A stretch of DNA of 64,000 nt. It comes from Costus lasius. Its lineage: Eukaryota > Streptophyta > Magnoliopsida > Zingiberales > Costaceae. Both the position numbers and the translations under genes were made by a program. Positions 27,265-39,263 of the stretch are shown piece after piece. Each line of letters begins with the position of its first letter. Within the stretch, counting starts at the first letter, position 1. The notes under the pieces are model-generated. The model was not told where the DNA came from. It was given only the letters and a program-made list of their open reading frames with translations, and made no database searches. Location of the stretch: NCBI GenBank assembly GCA_027563935.2, contig CM050448.1, forward strand, positions 68,271,843 to 68,335,842. Direction: 5' to 3'.

Positions 27265-28865
27265 TTGGAAGCTTAATTTAAAAATGATTTTGTTCATGAT
27301 CATGATGTTGATCTTGAATTTAATCATGATTTCAAACTTCATCTTATGATATTCATCTTTATCTTCTTTTTAATCTTAATCTTAATCTTGATTTTGATAT
27401 TGTTTGTAATCTTGGTCTTCAATCTTCATATTGTTATTAATATTGATATTGATCTAATCATGATGAAAATTTTGAACTCGATTACGAGCTTTAATTGTTA
27501 TTAATCTTATTTTCATTCTTAATTATAACATTGATCTTATTCTTGATATTTATCTTCATCTTCATTTTGATCTCAGTTTTGATTTTAGATTTCAGTTTTA
27601 ATTTTATAATTTTCATCTTTATCTTGCTCCTAATATTCATCTTAAATTCGATTTTGATATCTGTGAAAATATTGATTTTTAGTCTTGATATTAATATTTA
27701 TATTTATCTAGGTCTTCTAATAATGAGTATGTTGATCTTGATTATGATCCATATTTGATGTTTATCATTTTGGAATCTTAATTTAAAATTGATTTTGTTC
27801 ATGATCATGATGTTGATCTTGATTTTAATCATGATTTCAAACTTCATCTTATGATATTCATCTTTATCTTCTTTTTAATATTAATCTTAATCTCAATTTT
27901 GATCTTGTTTGTAATCTTGGTCTCAAATCTTGATATTGTTATTAATATTGATTTTGTTCTAATCATGATGAAACTATTGAACTCGATTATGAACTTTAAT
28001 TGTTAATAATCTTATTCTTATTCTTAATTATAACATTGATTTTATTCTTGATAATTATCTTTATCTTCACTTTGTTCTCAGATGTTAGTTTTAATCTTAT
28101 AATTTTCATCTTTATCTTGCTCCTAATATTCATATTAAACTCGATTTTGATCTCTGTGGAAATATTGATTTTTAATCTTGATATTAATATTTATCTTGGT
28201 CTTTTAATGATAAGGATGTTGATCTTGATTTTGATCCATATTTGATGTTTATCCTTTTGGAATCTTAATTTAAAATTGATTTTGTTCATGATCATGATGT
28301 TGATCTTGATTTTAATCTTGATTTCAAACTTCATCTTATGATATTCATCTTTATCTTCTTTTTAATCTTAATCTTAATCTCGATTTTGATCTTGTTTGTA
28401 ATCTTGGTCTCAAATCTTGATATTGTTATTAATATTGATATTGATCTAATTATGATGAAAATTTTGAACTCGATTATGTGCTTTAATTGTTATTAATCTT
28501 ATTCTCATTCTTAATTATAACATTGATCTTATTCTTGATAACTATCTTCATCTTCATTTTGCTCTCAGTTTTGATCTCAGATTTCAGTTTTAATCTTATA
28601 ATTTTCATCTTTATCTTGCTCCTAATATTCATCTTAAACTCGATTTTGATCTCTGTAGAAATATTGATTTTTAATCCTGATATTAATATTTATATTTATC
28701 TTGGTCTTTTAATGATGAGGATGTTGATCTTGATTATGATCCATATTTGATGTTTATCATTTTGGAATCTTAATTTAAAATTGATTTTGTTCATGATCAT
28801 GATGTTGATCTTGATTTTAATCATGATTTCAAACTTCATCTTATGATATTCATCTTTATCTTCTT
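27265..28865 (+). repeat. Satellite block duplicated at 30263-31809 (offset 2998)
   Basis: Landmarks 27495, 28000 and 28487 recur at 30493, 30998 and 31485. Shared private changes include TCACTTTGTTCTCAGATG and a 6-bp shorter TTAATATTTATCTTGG segment. The right copy is cut by the copia insertion at 31809. Confidence 0.88.
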
Positions 28866-31809
28866 TTTAATATTAATCATAAACTCAATTTTGATCTTGT
28901 TCGTAATCTTCGTCTTCAATATTGATATTGTTATTGATCTAATCATGATGAAAATTTTGAACTCGATTATGAGCTTTAATTGTTATTAATCTTATACTCA
29001 TTGTTAATTATAACATTGATTTTATTCTTGATAATTATCTTCATCTTCATTTTGGTCTCAGTTTTGATCTCAGATTTCAGTTTTAATCTTATAATCTTCA
29101 TCTTTATCTTGCTCCTAATATTCATCTTAAACTCGATTTTGATCTCTATGGAGATATTGAGTTTTAATCTTGATATTAATATTTAAATTTATCTTGGTCT
29201 TTTTATAATGAGGATGTTGATCTTGATTATGATCCATATTTGATGTTTATCATTTTGAAATCTTAATTTATTATTGATTTTGTTCATGATCATGATGTTG
29301 ATCTTGATTTTAATCATGATTTCAAACTTTATCTTATGATATTCATCTTTATCTGCTTTTTAATCTTAATCCTAAACTCCATTTTGATCTTGTTTGTAAT
29401 CTTGGTCTTCAATCTTGATATTGTTATTGATATTGATATTGATCTAATCATTATGAAAATTTTGAACTCGATTATGAGCTTTAAATGTTATTAATCTTAT
29501 TCTCATTCTTAATTATAACATTGATCTTATTCTTGATAACTATCTTCATCTTCATTTGATCTCAGTTTTGATCTCAGATTTCAGTTTTAATCTTATAATT
29601 TTCATCTTTATCTTGCTCCTAATATTCATCTTAAACTCGATTTTGATCTCTGTGGAAATATTGATTTTTAATCTTAATATTTATATTTATATTTATCTTG
29701 GTCTTCTAATGATGAGGATATTGAACGTGATTATGAACCATATTTGATGTTTATCTTTTTGAAATCTTAATTTAATATTGATTTTGTTCATGATCATGAT
29801 GTTGATCTTGATTTTAATCATGATTTCAAACTTCATCTTATGATATTCATCATTATTTTCTTTTTAATCTTAATCTTAAACTCGATTTTGAACTTGTTTG
29901 TAATCTTGGTCTTCAATCTTGATATTGTTATTGATATTGATATTGATTTAATCATGATGAAAATTTTGAACTCGATTATGAGCTTTAATTGTTATTAATC
30001 TTATTCTCATTCTTATTTATAACATTGATTTTATTCTTGATAATTATTTTCATCTTCATTTTGATCTCAGTTTTGATCTCAGATTTCAGTTTTAATCTTA
30101 TAATTTTCAACTTTATCTTGCTCCTAATATTCAACTTAAACTCGATTTTGATCTCTGTGGATATATTAATTTTTAATCGTGATATTAATATTTATATTTA
30201 TCTTGGTCTTTTAATGATAAGGATGTTGATCTTGATTATGATCCACATTTGATTTGATCATTTTGGAATCTTAATTTAAAAATGATTTTGTTCATGATCA
30301 TGATGTTGATCTTGATTTTAATCATGATTTCAAACTTCATCTTATGATATTCATCTTTATCTTCTTTTTAATCTTAATCTTAATCTTGATTTTGATATTG
30401 TTTGTAATCTTGGTCTTCAATCTTCATATTGTTATTAATATTGATATTGATCTAATCATGATGAAAATTTTGAACTCGATTACGAGCTTTAATTGTTATT
30501 AATCTTATTTTCATTCTTAATTATAACATTGATCTTATTCTTGATATTTATCTTCATCTTCATTTTGATCTCAGTTTTGATTTTAGATTTCAGTTTTAAT
30601 TTTATAATTTTCATCTTTATCTTGCTCCTAATATTCATCTTAAATTCGATTTTGATATCTGTGAAAATATTGATTTTTAGTCTTGATATTAATATTTATA
30701 TTTATCTAGGTCTTCTAATAATGAGTATGTTGATCTTGATTATGATCCATATTTGATGTTTATCATTTTGGAATCTTAATTTAAAATTGATTTTGTTCAT
30801 GATCATGATGTTGATCTTGATTTTAATCATGATTTCAAACTTCATCTTATGATATTCATCTTTATCTTCTTTTTAATATTAATCTTAATCTCAATTTTGA
30901 TCTTGTTTGTAATCTTGGTCTCAAATCTTGATATTGTTATTAATATTGATTTTGTTCTAATCATGATGAAACTATTGAACTCGATTATGAACTTTAATTG
31001 TTAATAATCTTATTCTTATTCTTAATTATAACATTGATTTTATTCTTGATAATTATCTTTATCTTCACTTTGTTCTCAGATGTTAGTTTTAATCTTATAA
31101 TTTTCATCTTTATCTTGCTCCTAATATTCATATTAAACTCGATTTTGATCTCTGTGGAAATATTGATTTTTAATCTTGATATTAATATTTATCTTGGTCT
31201 TTTAATGATAAGGATGTTGATCTTGATTTTGATCCATATTTGATGTTTATCCTTTTGGAATCTTAATTTAAAATTGATTTTGTTCATGATCATGATGTTG
31301 ATCTTGATTTTAATCTTGATTTCAAACTTCATCTTATGATATTCATCTTTATCTTCTTTTTAATCTTAATCTTAATCTCGATTTTGATCTTGTTTGTAAT
31401 CTTGGTCTCAAATCTTGATATTGTTATTAATATTGATATTGATCTAATTATGATGAAAATTTTGAACTCGATTATGTGCTTTAATTGTTATTAATCTTAT
31501 TCTCATTCTTAATTATAACATTGATCTTATTCTTGATAACTATCTTCATCTTCATTTTGCTCTCAGTTTTGATCTCAGATTTCAGTTTTAATCTTATAAT
31601 TTTCATCTTTATCTTGCTCCTAATATTCATCTTAAACTCGATTTTGATCTCTGTAGAAATATTGATTTTTAATCCTGATATTAATATTTATATTTATCTT
31701 GGTCTTTTAATGATGAGGATGTTGATATTGATTATGATCCATATTTGATGTTTATCATTTTGGAATCTTAATTTAAAATTGATTTTGTTCATGATCATGA
31801 TGTTGATCT
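28866..31809 (+). repeat. Satellite array up to the copia insertion
   Basis: About six monomers. The first, 28866-29470, matches about 59710-60310 at offset 30844, sharing odd changes such as a TATCTGCTTTTTAATC segment and CCTAAACTCC. The array stops inside a monomer at the GATCT target site and resumes at 50934. No gene is seen. Confidence 0.92.
31805..31809. repeat. Left target-site duplication of copia element (GATCT)
   Basis: GATCT precedes the opening TG of the copia LTR and is repeated at 50934-50938 after its closing CA. Excising one copy plus the element gives a landmark spacing of exactly 505 bp across the site (31485 to 51119 minus 19129). Confidence 0.95.
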
Positions 31810-31874
31810 TGAAGTGTCCCCTTCATGGGGGAGCGCAAGTAAACAAAATCCCTTTCAAGAGGGGGGGCGAAAAC
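31810..31874 (-). mobile_element. Copia 3' LTR, first 65 bp (split by gypsy insertion)
   Basis: Identical to 49213-49276 of the other LTR except for seven instead of six G after CAAGA. The LTR breaks off after GCGAAAAC and continues at 41855. Confidence 0.95.
31870..31874. repeat. Left target-site duplication of gypsy element (AAAAC)
   Basis: AAAAC is repeated at 41855-41859. The intact LTR at the other end of the copia element has a single AAAAC at this place (GCGAAAACCTTAAAGG). Confidence 0.96.
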
Positions 31875-34464
31875 TGTAAAACCCGAGAATTTTGATGTAT
31901 TAAACCTCGGTATGTGACTCATTTTAATTATCTATAATCAGGTATTTATTAACCTTGTTGGTGGGATTTTTTTGGCTAAGGGGAAAATTATTCTCCTGCA
32001 GGGCAAAAATAAGTTGCTGTGGGGGAGTCTTGAACCAGAGACCTCTCCTGTGTGTGTTGGCCTGGCTACCAGAGTTCCAGCCCAGTCTTTGTGTTAGGTA
32101 TGTGGGCGCCCCCTTATTATGTGAGTATGCAGATTAAAACAAGAACTCACTTAAGTGATTTGGCCCCACATTGACTTGCTTTCGAAAATTCAGCAACCCT
32201 AGCCGCCCCTTTGCTCTTCTCCCTCTCGTGGACGATTGCTGCAGCCGCGCCTTCCCCTTCGTCCAGCTCCCTTTCCGGTGAGGTTCCGGCGGTGGTGCTT
32301 GGTTTTCCGGCGTGGTGGACGGCGGCGACGTGTGGAAGCTTCAAACAACTCCTCTTGCTCACGGTTTGGCTGCAAATCACCCCCAAGGCGAGTGGAAACC
32401 TTAAGTTACCTCTATTCCGAGTTTATAATCTTTCCTTGACATGTTTCCTTGCTTGGTGATGGAAAACGAGTAGGTTTATATGTTCCCTTACCATGAAACC
32501 GTGAGCATCATTTGGAGTTTCGAAAATCTGATTTAGGGGCTCTAATCATAGGGCTTTTCGTTCCTTACTTGATTAAATGTCTTAGGAGAAGGAGTTATCA
32601 TGTTCTTGATCTTCAATTTGATTGTATGATGTATTCATGAAAAACCCTAGAATATGACATGCGCCCATGCCCTAAATTGATGAAATTTCATGCTAACTTT
32701 TGGGGAAAACTTAGGATTCATGAAATTAGTAGTATGAGGGAATTTATCATGAATTTTATGCTATTTTTGGAGCCTTAATTCATGCTGGCCGAAATTTACC
32801 CTAGGGGTATTTTGGTCAATGTTCAGTTAACTTTTGGGGCAAAGCTGTTATTCATGTAATTGAGTTTATATGGTGCTTAAATATGATTTTTGCCTAATTT
32901 TAGGAATTTTCTATGCATAGTTACAAGTGTAATCGTTCTCTTGAAATTAAGTGATGGTAATGTGTGCAATGTTTGTAAATTCTGTTTGATAACCTAGAAT
33001 ATAGATGTTACAATCTAATTGCATGAAATCTAGGATTAACACATTTTACCTGTATGGAAACATTTGTTGAGAACTTAGCATGGTATCTTCCTAACCTGAT
33101 TGCATGAAACTTAAGGACTACCCTGTCTAAGACATTTATGCTGTTTAATTAATTTCGAGTGGTGAATGATATCCGGGTGTTAGTCTTTTGCTATAAGTGT
33201 GTGGCATAAGTCATGTCCATTATGTGTGACCCTGGAGATGTTGTGAAGTGAGGCAAAGTGTCACGCCTTGGTCAGGCGGGTGCCACCACTTGATCTTCCT
33301 TCACAGATGTGATTAGTTTAGCATAAGAGAGACAAAGTGCCACGCTACTGGTAAGCGAGGGCCACCTCTTGAACTCTCTGACTGCTGTGTGACCAATGTG
33401 GGGAAACAAAGTGCCACGCCGTGACTTGGCGGGGGCCACCTCTTGATTTACCACATTGTCTGAGTGGGTAGATGGAGATCAGCGTGCCACGTCTTAGCTA
33501 GACGGGGGCCACCTCCTGATTCCTCCCCTACTGTTTGGCATGCATGCATTCTCTGAGCCCTGACGAGGGAAGGGTCGGACCTTTGTGGTCGTTTCGTTCT
33601 GTTCTGGATTTGGACATGTTAGGATGTGCATCTACGTATGTGTTCTGTTTCGCCATGTGATATGCACGTTTCTATTTCGGTTTTGTTGTATTATGATTAG
33701 ATTTCGCCATGTGGATTATTTTGTAAGTTGTGTTCTTATCTGTATTTGATTTGATACTTAATAATCGCATTCAGTAAATGTTTTGAAAAACCTTACATGC
33801 TATATTTTTGAATGTATTAATGGAGGGGTTTCATAGGGTTCTCACTTGCGGAGCTGTTAGCTCACCCCCTCTAATATCTACAGGTGAGAGACCGTGATTG
33901 ATACAGCGTTATGCACCTTGAGATATGAGTAGCTTGACGAAGCTTGGGCTTTGTGATATGGACCTTGTAAAAGATTTCGGTTGTATTTGAATACTTGTAT
34001 CGTGACTCCGTTATTTGGGGCCTGCGTGCCTGTATTAGTTATACTTTGTTTTGGATGATGGATACTATATTCTGGTTACATGTGAGGGCTTAGGCCCATT
34101 TTGTTATAAGATTTCGGTTGTGGTATTTTCATCGTTTTGATGGGATTTTATGTTCAGTCTGCTGTGATATGAGATTTTGTCTCCGTATATGTATAGTACG
34201 GAGTTGTGAACTGATTCGGTTACGTTTAGTATTATATAAGTTGAAATTACTTGTTGTTATGAATCAGTACAGCATGTACATGTATGGGAATTTTCCCGAC
34301 CTTGCATGTACGCATACATGCTGCCGGATTTTTGTATAAATTTTCAGATCTTTTATTCCCTAGCTCCGTTAGTAGTATGATCTTGGCGTTCGGTTTTATT
34401 TCTCGTGGCGTTCCTCGTATGATTTCCGCATGAACTTCGGGGTTAAGTATCGAGGGGCGTTACA
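31875..34464 (+). mobile_element. Gypsy 5' LTR (2590 bp)
   Basis: Starts TGTAAAACCC and ends GGGCGTTACA, giving a 5-bp terminal inverted repeat TGTAA/TTACA. It includes a GC-rich stretch at about 32200-32400 that resembles a plant 5' untranslated leader, a four-copy tandem repeat at 33254-33519, and an acceptor-like TATCTACAG ending at 33883. TATA-like motifs lie at 34233-34239 (TATATAA) and 34335-34341 (TATAAAT). Either could be the core promoter, but the transcription start cannot be fixed from sequence. Short open frames (for example 31955-32137 and 32211-32459) recur in both LTRs and match nothing I recognise. Confidence 0.95.
33254..33519 (+). repeat. Four-copy about 75-bp tandem repeat in 5' LTR
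   Basis: Cores begin at 33254, 33333, 33407 and 33480 (spacings 79, 74, 73). Each has the form AAAGTGCCACGCC, a short spacer, then GGCGGGGGCCACCTCTTGA with variations. Within each core the CCACGCC and GGCGGGGG parts can pair imperfectly, so each copy may fold as a hairpin. Role unknown; repeats in U3 often act as enhancers, but that is inference. Confidence 0.8.
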
Positions 34465-34466
34465 TA

Positions 34467-34477
34467 TGGTATCAGAG
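34467..34477 (+). other. Gypsy primer-binding site (initiator tRNA-Met)
   Basis: TGGTATCAGAG lies 2 bp after the 5' LTR. It is complementary to the 3' end of plant initiator tRNA-Met, the usual primer of minus-strand synthesis in plant LTR elements. A 143-bp leader (34478-34620) without other features separates it from the gag-pol start codon. Confidence 0.95.
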
Positions 34478-34620
34478 GGAGTTTCTAGCGAATATTAGAT
34501 CTGGGTAGTAAAACATTGTTTGTGTATTGCATAGAAATAAACCAAGTAAGGAACTGGTTGCTAGTAAGATAAGGAAATTATTGTTTGTCTTGACTTGCAA
34601 GGTGTTTTTGCTAGGTAAGA

Positions 34621-37600
34621 ATGGTGCGACCCAAGGGTAATGCTGATGATCAGATGGCTGGCTTTATGAGGGCTTTGGAGTCTATGAGTGGTATGATACA
34701 ACAACAGGGTGCCCTCATTCAGCAGCAGGCTCAGGTTATGCAAGAACAGCAACAAATGATGAGAGAGCAGCGTGAGCAGCATCAGGAGTTTCAGCAGCAA
34801 CTCCTGCAGCAGAACCGCGATCAGCAACAAGAATTTCACCAGCAAATGCAGCAGCAGATGCAGTCCCAGTCTCATTCCCAGCCACAGTCGGCTGAGAAGG
34901 AGAATGTGGGGAGTTCTCAGGAGAATGGGCATAAGAGGTATGCTCAACTGGTGAAGGAATTTCAGCGTATGAACCCTCCAGCTTTTTATGGGAGCCCAGG
35001 GCCTAGAGCAGCTGAGGACTGGCTTGCTGACCTAGATAAGATTTTTGCGGTGATGCGAAGTAGTGAAGAGGATAAACTGTGCCTGTCAGTATATATGCTG
35101 AAAGGGAATGCCGAGATATGGTGGAAAGGAGTTGAGAGGCTAGCAATTGAAAAAGGGGATACTGTAGACTGGGTTTACTTCATGAGAAAATTCAATGACA
35201 AGTACTTTCCACCTAGCATGAATGAAGAGAAGGAGGTGGAGTTTATCCACCTGGTGCAGGGTGACCTTTCTGTGGCTCAATATGATATCATGTTCACCCA
35301 GTTGTCCAAGTATGCTCCCCATTTGGTCAGCACTGAGGAACTAAGGGCTAGGAAGTTTCAGAGGGGTTTGAGAAAAGATATCAGAGATCGGATTGTGGCA
35401 CTGCATCTAGAGACCTATGCTGAGGTTTTAGAGAGGGCTCTCACAGTGGAGAGGTCAATTTCCGAGCAGGCAGTGGTGATTGCCCCAACCCCTGTTGTGG
35501 AGACTGCCGCTCCAGTTCCCCAGAGTCATGAAAAGAAACAATATAAGCACAAGGATAAGAAAGGTAGGCATCCTCCCTATCAGAAGAATTTTAAATCTGC
35601 CCGAGGTGATACCGTGGAAGGCAGAAAGTGCTATCATTGTGGAAGCAGTGGTCACGAGATCAAGGACTGCTATAAGAAGTCAGGGGCTTGTTTCAAGTGT
35701 GGTAAGGCCGGACACCGTATCAAAGACTGCCCACAGCTGAAGTCTTCATCTCAGGGTGCTGATAAGCCCACAGTGCAGACTCGAGTATATGCTATTGCTG
35801 AGAAGGATGCCAGGGCTTCCAAGTCAGTTGTGGAAGGTACTCTTTTTGTTTTCGATCAGTTAGCACGTGTTTTATTTGATCCTGGTGCCAATCTCTCTTT
35901 CGTATCAGTTCATTTTGTTCGTTATTTGCCTGTGGCACCTAGGACTCTTGATTGTGCTATATCTGTCAGCACCCCTATGGGTGATTCCCTGGTAACAGAT
36001 GTGCTTTATCCTGATTGCATGCTTAGGATAGAGGAATATGACTTGTTTGTTGATTTGATATTGCTTGACATGCTTGACTATGATGTGATATTAGGGATGG
36101 ACTGGTTGTCCTCTTACCATGCCACCCTAGATTGTTTTGAAAAGTTGGTGACTCTGAATTTGAGTGATGGTCATCAATTGCATATCAAAGGTTTGATTGC
36201 AGATCAGGGGTTACATGTGATCTCTTTTCTGCATGCTCAAAAGTTATTGGCTGGCGGCTGTAAAGGCTACTTGGCACATGTAAAGGTTCAGGATGAACCT
36301 GTGTCTGATTTGACTTATATACCTGTGGTGAATGAATTCCCAGATGTATTTTCTGATGAGTTATCTGGTTTACCACCTGACCGGGAAGTGGAATTCAGTA
36401 TAGACTTGATACCTGGCACTGCCCCAATCTCTAAAGCCCCGTACCGCATGGCCACCTCTGAATTGGCTGAGTTAAAGAAACAGCTGGAAGAATTGCTAGA
36501 AAAAGGGTACATCAGGCCTAGTGCGTCTCCTTGGGGAGCGCCTGTGTTGTTTGTAAAGAAGAAGGACGGATCACTAAGAATGTGCATCGATTACCGTCAG
36601 CTGAACCAGGTAACAATTAAGAACAAGTACCCTCTGCCCCGTATTGATGATCTCTTCGATCAGTTACAGGGCGCTACTGTCTTCTCCAAGATTGACTTAA
36701 GGTCTGGGTATTATCAGCTGAAGGTCAGAGAGGAGGATGTAGTTAAGACAGCATTCAGGACAAGGTATGGGCATTATGAATTTTTAGTTATGCCTTTTGG
36801 ACTAACGAATGCCCCTGCTGTCTTTATGGATCTTATGAATAGGGTGTTTCACCATCTCCTGGATAAATGCGTGGTTGTATTTATCGATGACATTTTGGTT
36901 TACTCGCGGAGTGCTCAAGATCACGCGCAGGACTTACGCAAGGTGATGGAAATTCTGAGAAGTAAAAGGTTGTATGCCAAGGCCAGTAAATGCGAGTTCT
37001 GGTTGGAGAAGATTGACTTTTTGGGACATGTGATATCTGGACAGGGTGTGTCTGTGGATCCAGCTAAGGTAGAGGCTATTATTAGCTGGGGAAGACCAAC
37101 AAATGCATTTGAGATTCGAAGTTTCTTGGGCTTAGCAGGTTACTACCGCAGATTTGTTGAAGGGTTTTCCAAGCTGGCGGGCCCTTTAACAAAGTTGACC
37201 AGGAAGAATGCTGATTTTATCTGGGATGCCAAGTGCGAGGAAAGTTTCCTCGAGCTGAAGAAGCGTTTGACTAGTGCACCGATTCTCACTATACCTAGTG
37301 GCGGTGAAGGTTTCACTGTGTACACGGATGCCTCTGGCAAAGGTTTGGGCTGTGTACTCATGCAGCATGGTAAGGTGGTTGCCTATGCTTCCAGGCAGTT
37401 AAAGGAATACGAGTCCAACTACCCTACCCATGACTTGGAGTTGGCTGCAGTGGTGTTTGCATTGAAGATTTGGCGTCATTATCTGCTGGGTCAGACTTTT
37501 GATCTGTACACCGACCATCAGAGCCTCAAATACATATTTACCCAGAAAGAACTCAACATGCGGCAGCGGAGGTGGATGGAACTGATCAAAGACTATGATT

Positions 37601-39234
37601 TTACTATTCACTATCAGGAGGGCAAGGCAAATGTGGTTGCAGACGCATTGAGCAGGCGGCCTGTGACCTCTATGGCTGCACTTCTTGTGCAGGAGTGGCG
37701 CTTGCTTGATGAGTTCAGTAGGCTTCGATTAGATGTGACACCTCGTGGTAATAAGTGTTTTGTTGCTGCACTTAGAGTTGAGTCTGATATTTTGCAAAAG
37801 CTGAGCAAAGCACAGTTGGTTGATCCTGAAATTTTGAAATGGAAAGAAAAACTGGAGATGGGATTGATTGAGGATTTCAGCCTATCCACAGATGGTTTGC
37901 TTAGGTTCCATGGAAGGGTTTGTGTCCCTGAGGACCCTAAGTTGAGACAAGAGATTTTAGCTGAAGGCCACAGTTCTAAGTATTCTATTCACCCTGGTAG
38001 TACCAGAATGTATCAGGACCTGAAGAAAAGTTTCTGGTGGCAAGGGATGAAGAATGATGTGGCGCAGTTTGTGGCTAGATGTTTGACATGCCAGACGGTT
38101 AAAGCCGAGCATCAGAGACCGGGTGGATCCCTCCAACCACTTCAGATTCCTCTGTGGAAGTGGGAAAATATCAGCATGGACTTTGTCTGTGGATTACCCC
38201 GGACCAGAAATGGGCACGATGCTATTTGGGTTATCGTGGACAGACTCACTAAGTCCGCCCACTTTTTGCCTATCAGGATGACTTATCCTTTGGAGAGGCT
38301 TGCCAGGTTGTACATTGACGAGATTGTGAGATTGCATGGTGTTCCGGTGGATATTGTATCTGACCGCGATTCCAGGTTCTTATCTCGGTTTTGGAAGAAG
38401 CTTCAGGAAGATTTGGGCACCAAGCTCAGTTTTAGCACTGCATATCACCCGCAGTCTGATGGGCAGACTGAGAGGACCATACAGACATTGGAGGACTTGT
38501 TGAGATCTTATATCATTGACTGGCATGGTGAGTGGGACAGAGACTTAGCCCTGATTGAGTTTACTTACAACAATAGTTACCACTCTAGTATCCAGATGGC
38601 TCCGTACGAGGCATTGTACGGAAGAAGATGCAGAACTCCCTTGAGTTGGGAGGAGGTAGGTGATAGAACCTTGCTCCAGTCTGATGCTGTGCAGGAAGCC
38701 ACAGATAAGGTAAAGATTATTCAAGAAAAGCTAAAGGCTGCACAGGATAGACAGAAAAGCTACGCTGATGTGAGAAGGAGACCTCTGGAGTTCATGGTGG
38801 GTGAACATGTATTTGTTAAGGTTTCTCCTACAAAAGGTGTGATGCAATTTGGAAAGAAAGGGAAATTAAGCCCTAGATATGTGGGTCCGTTTGATATCAT
38901 CGAGAGGGTTGGACCTGTTGCTTACCGATTAGCCTTACCGCCATCCTTGGAGCATCTACACAGCGTGTTTCACGTATCCGTGCTTAGGAAGTATTGTCAT
39001 GACCCGTCACATATCTTGGATTCCACACCTTTGCAAATTGATGAAAATCTGACTTATGTTGAAAGGCCACTTAAGATTGTGGATAGAAAAGAGAAAGTCC
39101 TTCGAAGCAAGGTGATACCTCTAGTGAAAGTTATTTGGGGAAATCAGTCCGTGGAAGAAGCTACTTGGGAGTTGGAAACCGATATGAGAAAGGATTACCC
39201 ACATTTATTTGAATCTGCTCCCGATTTGCTTTAG
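34621..39234 (+). CDS. Gypsy gag-pol polyprotein, 1537 aa, intact
   Basis: Single uninterrupted frame encoding the whole replication machinery of the element. In order: a glutamine-rich, probably coiled-coil N-terminus (about residues 20-85); a retrotransposon gag domain (about 95-290); two CCHC zinc knuckles at 337-350 and 357-370 (CX2CX4HX4C); an aspartic protease with D420 in an LFDPGA motif, where D-S/T-G is usual; reverse transcriptase with FIDDIL (D756, D757); RNase H with D903, E940 and D965; integrase with a zinc-binding region from H1117 and catalytic D1187, D1248 and E1284 (35 residues between the last two); and a C-terminal chromodomain-like segment (about 1480-1530). The start is the first ATG after the leader, and the stop lies 29 bp before the 3' LTR. 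Length and order match an intact chromovirus. Expected products act in cytoplasmic virus-like particles, then integrate into nuclear chromatin, where the chromodomain probably steers target choice. The proline next to D420 is the only motif departure noticed. Confidence 0.97.
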   Translation: MVRPKGNADDQMAGFMRALESMSGMIQQQGALIQQQAQVMQEQQQMMREQREQHQEFQQQLLQQNRDQQQEFHQQMQQQMQSQSHSQPQSAEKENVGSSQENGHKRYAQLVKEFQRMNPPAFYGSPGPRAAEDWLADLDKIFAVMRSSEEDKLCLSVYMLKGNAEIWWKGVERLAIEKGDTVDWVYFMRKFNDKYFPPSMNEEKEVEFIHLVQGDLSVAQYDIMFTQLSKYAPHLVSTEELRARKFQRGLRKDIRDRIVALHLETYAEVLERALTVERSISEQAVVIAPTPVVETAAPVPQSHEKKQYKHKDKKGRHPPYQKNFKSARGDTVEGRKCYHCGSSGHEIKDCYKKSGACFKCGKAGHRIKDCPQLKSSSQGADKPTVQTRVYAIAEKDARASKSVVEGTLFVFDQLARVLFDPGANLSFVSVHFVRYLPVAPRTLDCAISVSTPMGDSLVTDVLYPDCMLRIEEYDLFVDLILLDMLDYDVILGMDWLSSYHATLDCFEKLVTLNLSDGHQLHIKGLIADQGLHVISFLHAQKLLAGGCKGYLAHVKVQDEPVSDLTYIPVVNEFPDVFSDELSGLPPDREVEFSIDLIPGTAPISKAPYRMATSELAELKKQLEELLEKGYIRPSASPWGAPVLFVKKKDGSLRMCIDYRQLNQVTIKNKYPLPRIDDLFDQLQGATVFSKIDLRSGYYQLKVREEDVVKTAFRTRYGHYEFLVMPFGLTNAPAVFMDLMNRVFHHLLDKCVVVFIDDILVYSRSAQDHAQDLRKVMEILRSKRLYAKASKCEFWLEKIDFLGHVISGQGVSVDPAKVEAIISWGRPTNAFEIRSFLGLAGYYRRFVEGFSKLAGPLTKLTRKNADFIWDAKCEESFLELKKRLTSAPILTIPSGGEGFTVYTDASGKGLGCVLMQHGKVVAYASRQLKEYESNYPTHDLELAAVVFALKIWRHYLLGQTFDLYTDHQSLKYIFTQKELNMRQRRWMELIKDYDFTIHYQEGKANVVADALSRRPVTSMAALLVQEWRLLDEFSRLRLDVTPRGNKCFVAALRVESDILQKLSKAQLVDPEILKWKEKLEMGLIEDFSLSTDGLLRFHGRVCVPEDPKLRQEILAEGHSSKYSIHPGSTRMYQDLKKSFWWQGMKNDVAQFVARCLTCQTVKAEHQRPGGSLQPLQIPLWKWENISMDFVCGLPRTRNGHDAIWVIVDRLTKSAHFLPIRMTYPLERLARLYIDEIVRLHGVPVDIVSDRDSRFLSRFWKKLQEDLGTKLSFSTAYHPQSDGQTERTIQTLEDLLRSYIIDWHGEWDRDLALIEFTYNNSYHSSIQMAPYEALYGRRCRTPLSWEEVGDRTLLQSDAVQEATDKVKIIQEKLKAAQDRQKSYADVRRRPLEFMVGEHVFVKVSPTKGVMQFGKKGKLSPRYVGPFDIIERVGPVAYRLALPPSLEHLHSVFHVSVLRKYCHDPSHILDSTPLQIDENLTYVERPLKIVDRKEKVLRSKVIPLVKVIWGNQSVEEATWELETDMRKDYPHLFESAPDLL

Positions 39235-39250
39235 AGGACTAAAGCCTTTT

Positions 39251-39263
39251 AAGGAGGAGAGGA
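39251..39263 (+). other. Gypsy polypurine tract
   Basis: AAGGAGGAGAGGA, all purines, directly abuts the TG of the 3' LTR. This is the position and composition of the plus-strand primer. Confidence 0.92.

Noticed and set aside
369..31748. Dozens of open frames (about 60-92 codons) encoding hydrophobic peptides in the left satellite
   Set aside because: They follow the satellite period, mostly begin with TTG, have hexamer-driven composition and do not resemble any known protein. Treated as by-products of the repeat.
31955..34339. Open frames in the gypsy LTR (repeated at 39344-41729)
   Set aside because: Present in both LTRs because the LTRs are copies. Several overlap on opposite strands and none has a recognisable domain.
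34467..34477. Possible tRNA gene
   Set aside because: Only the 11-12 nt complementary to the tRNA-Met 3' end are present here and at 49199-49210; no cloverleaf.
34561..37889. Antisense and out-of-frame open frames over gypsy gag-pol
   Set aside because: Shadows of the 1537-codon frame.
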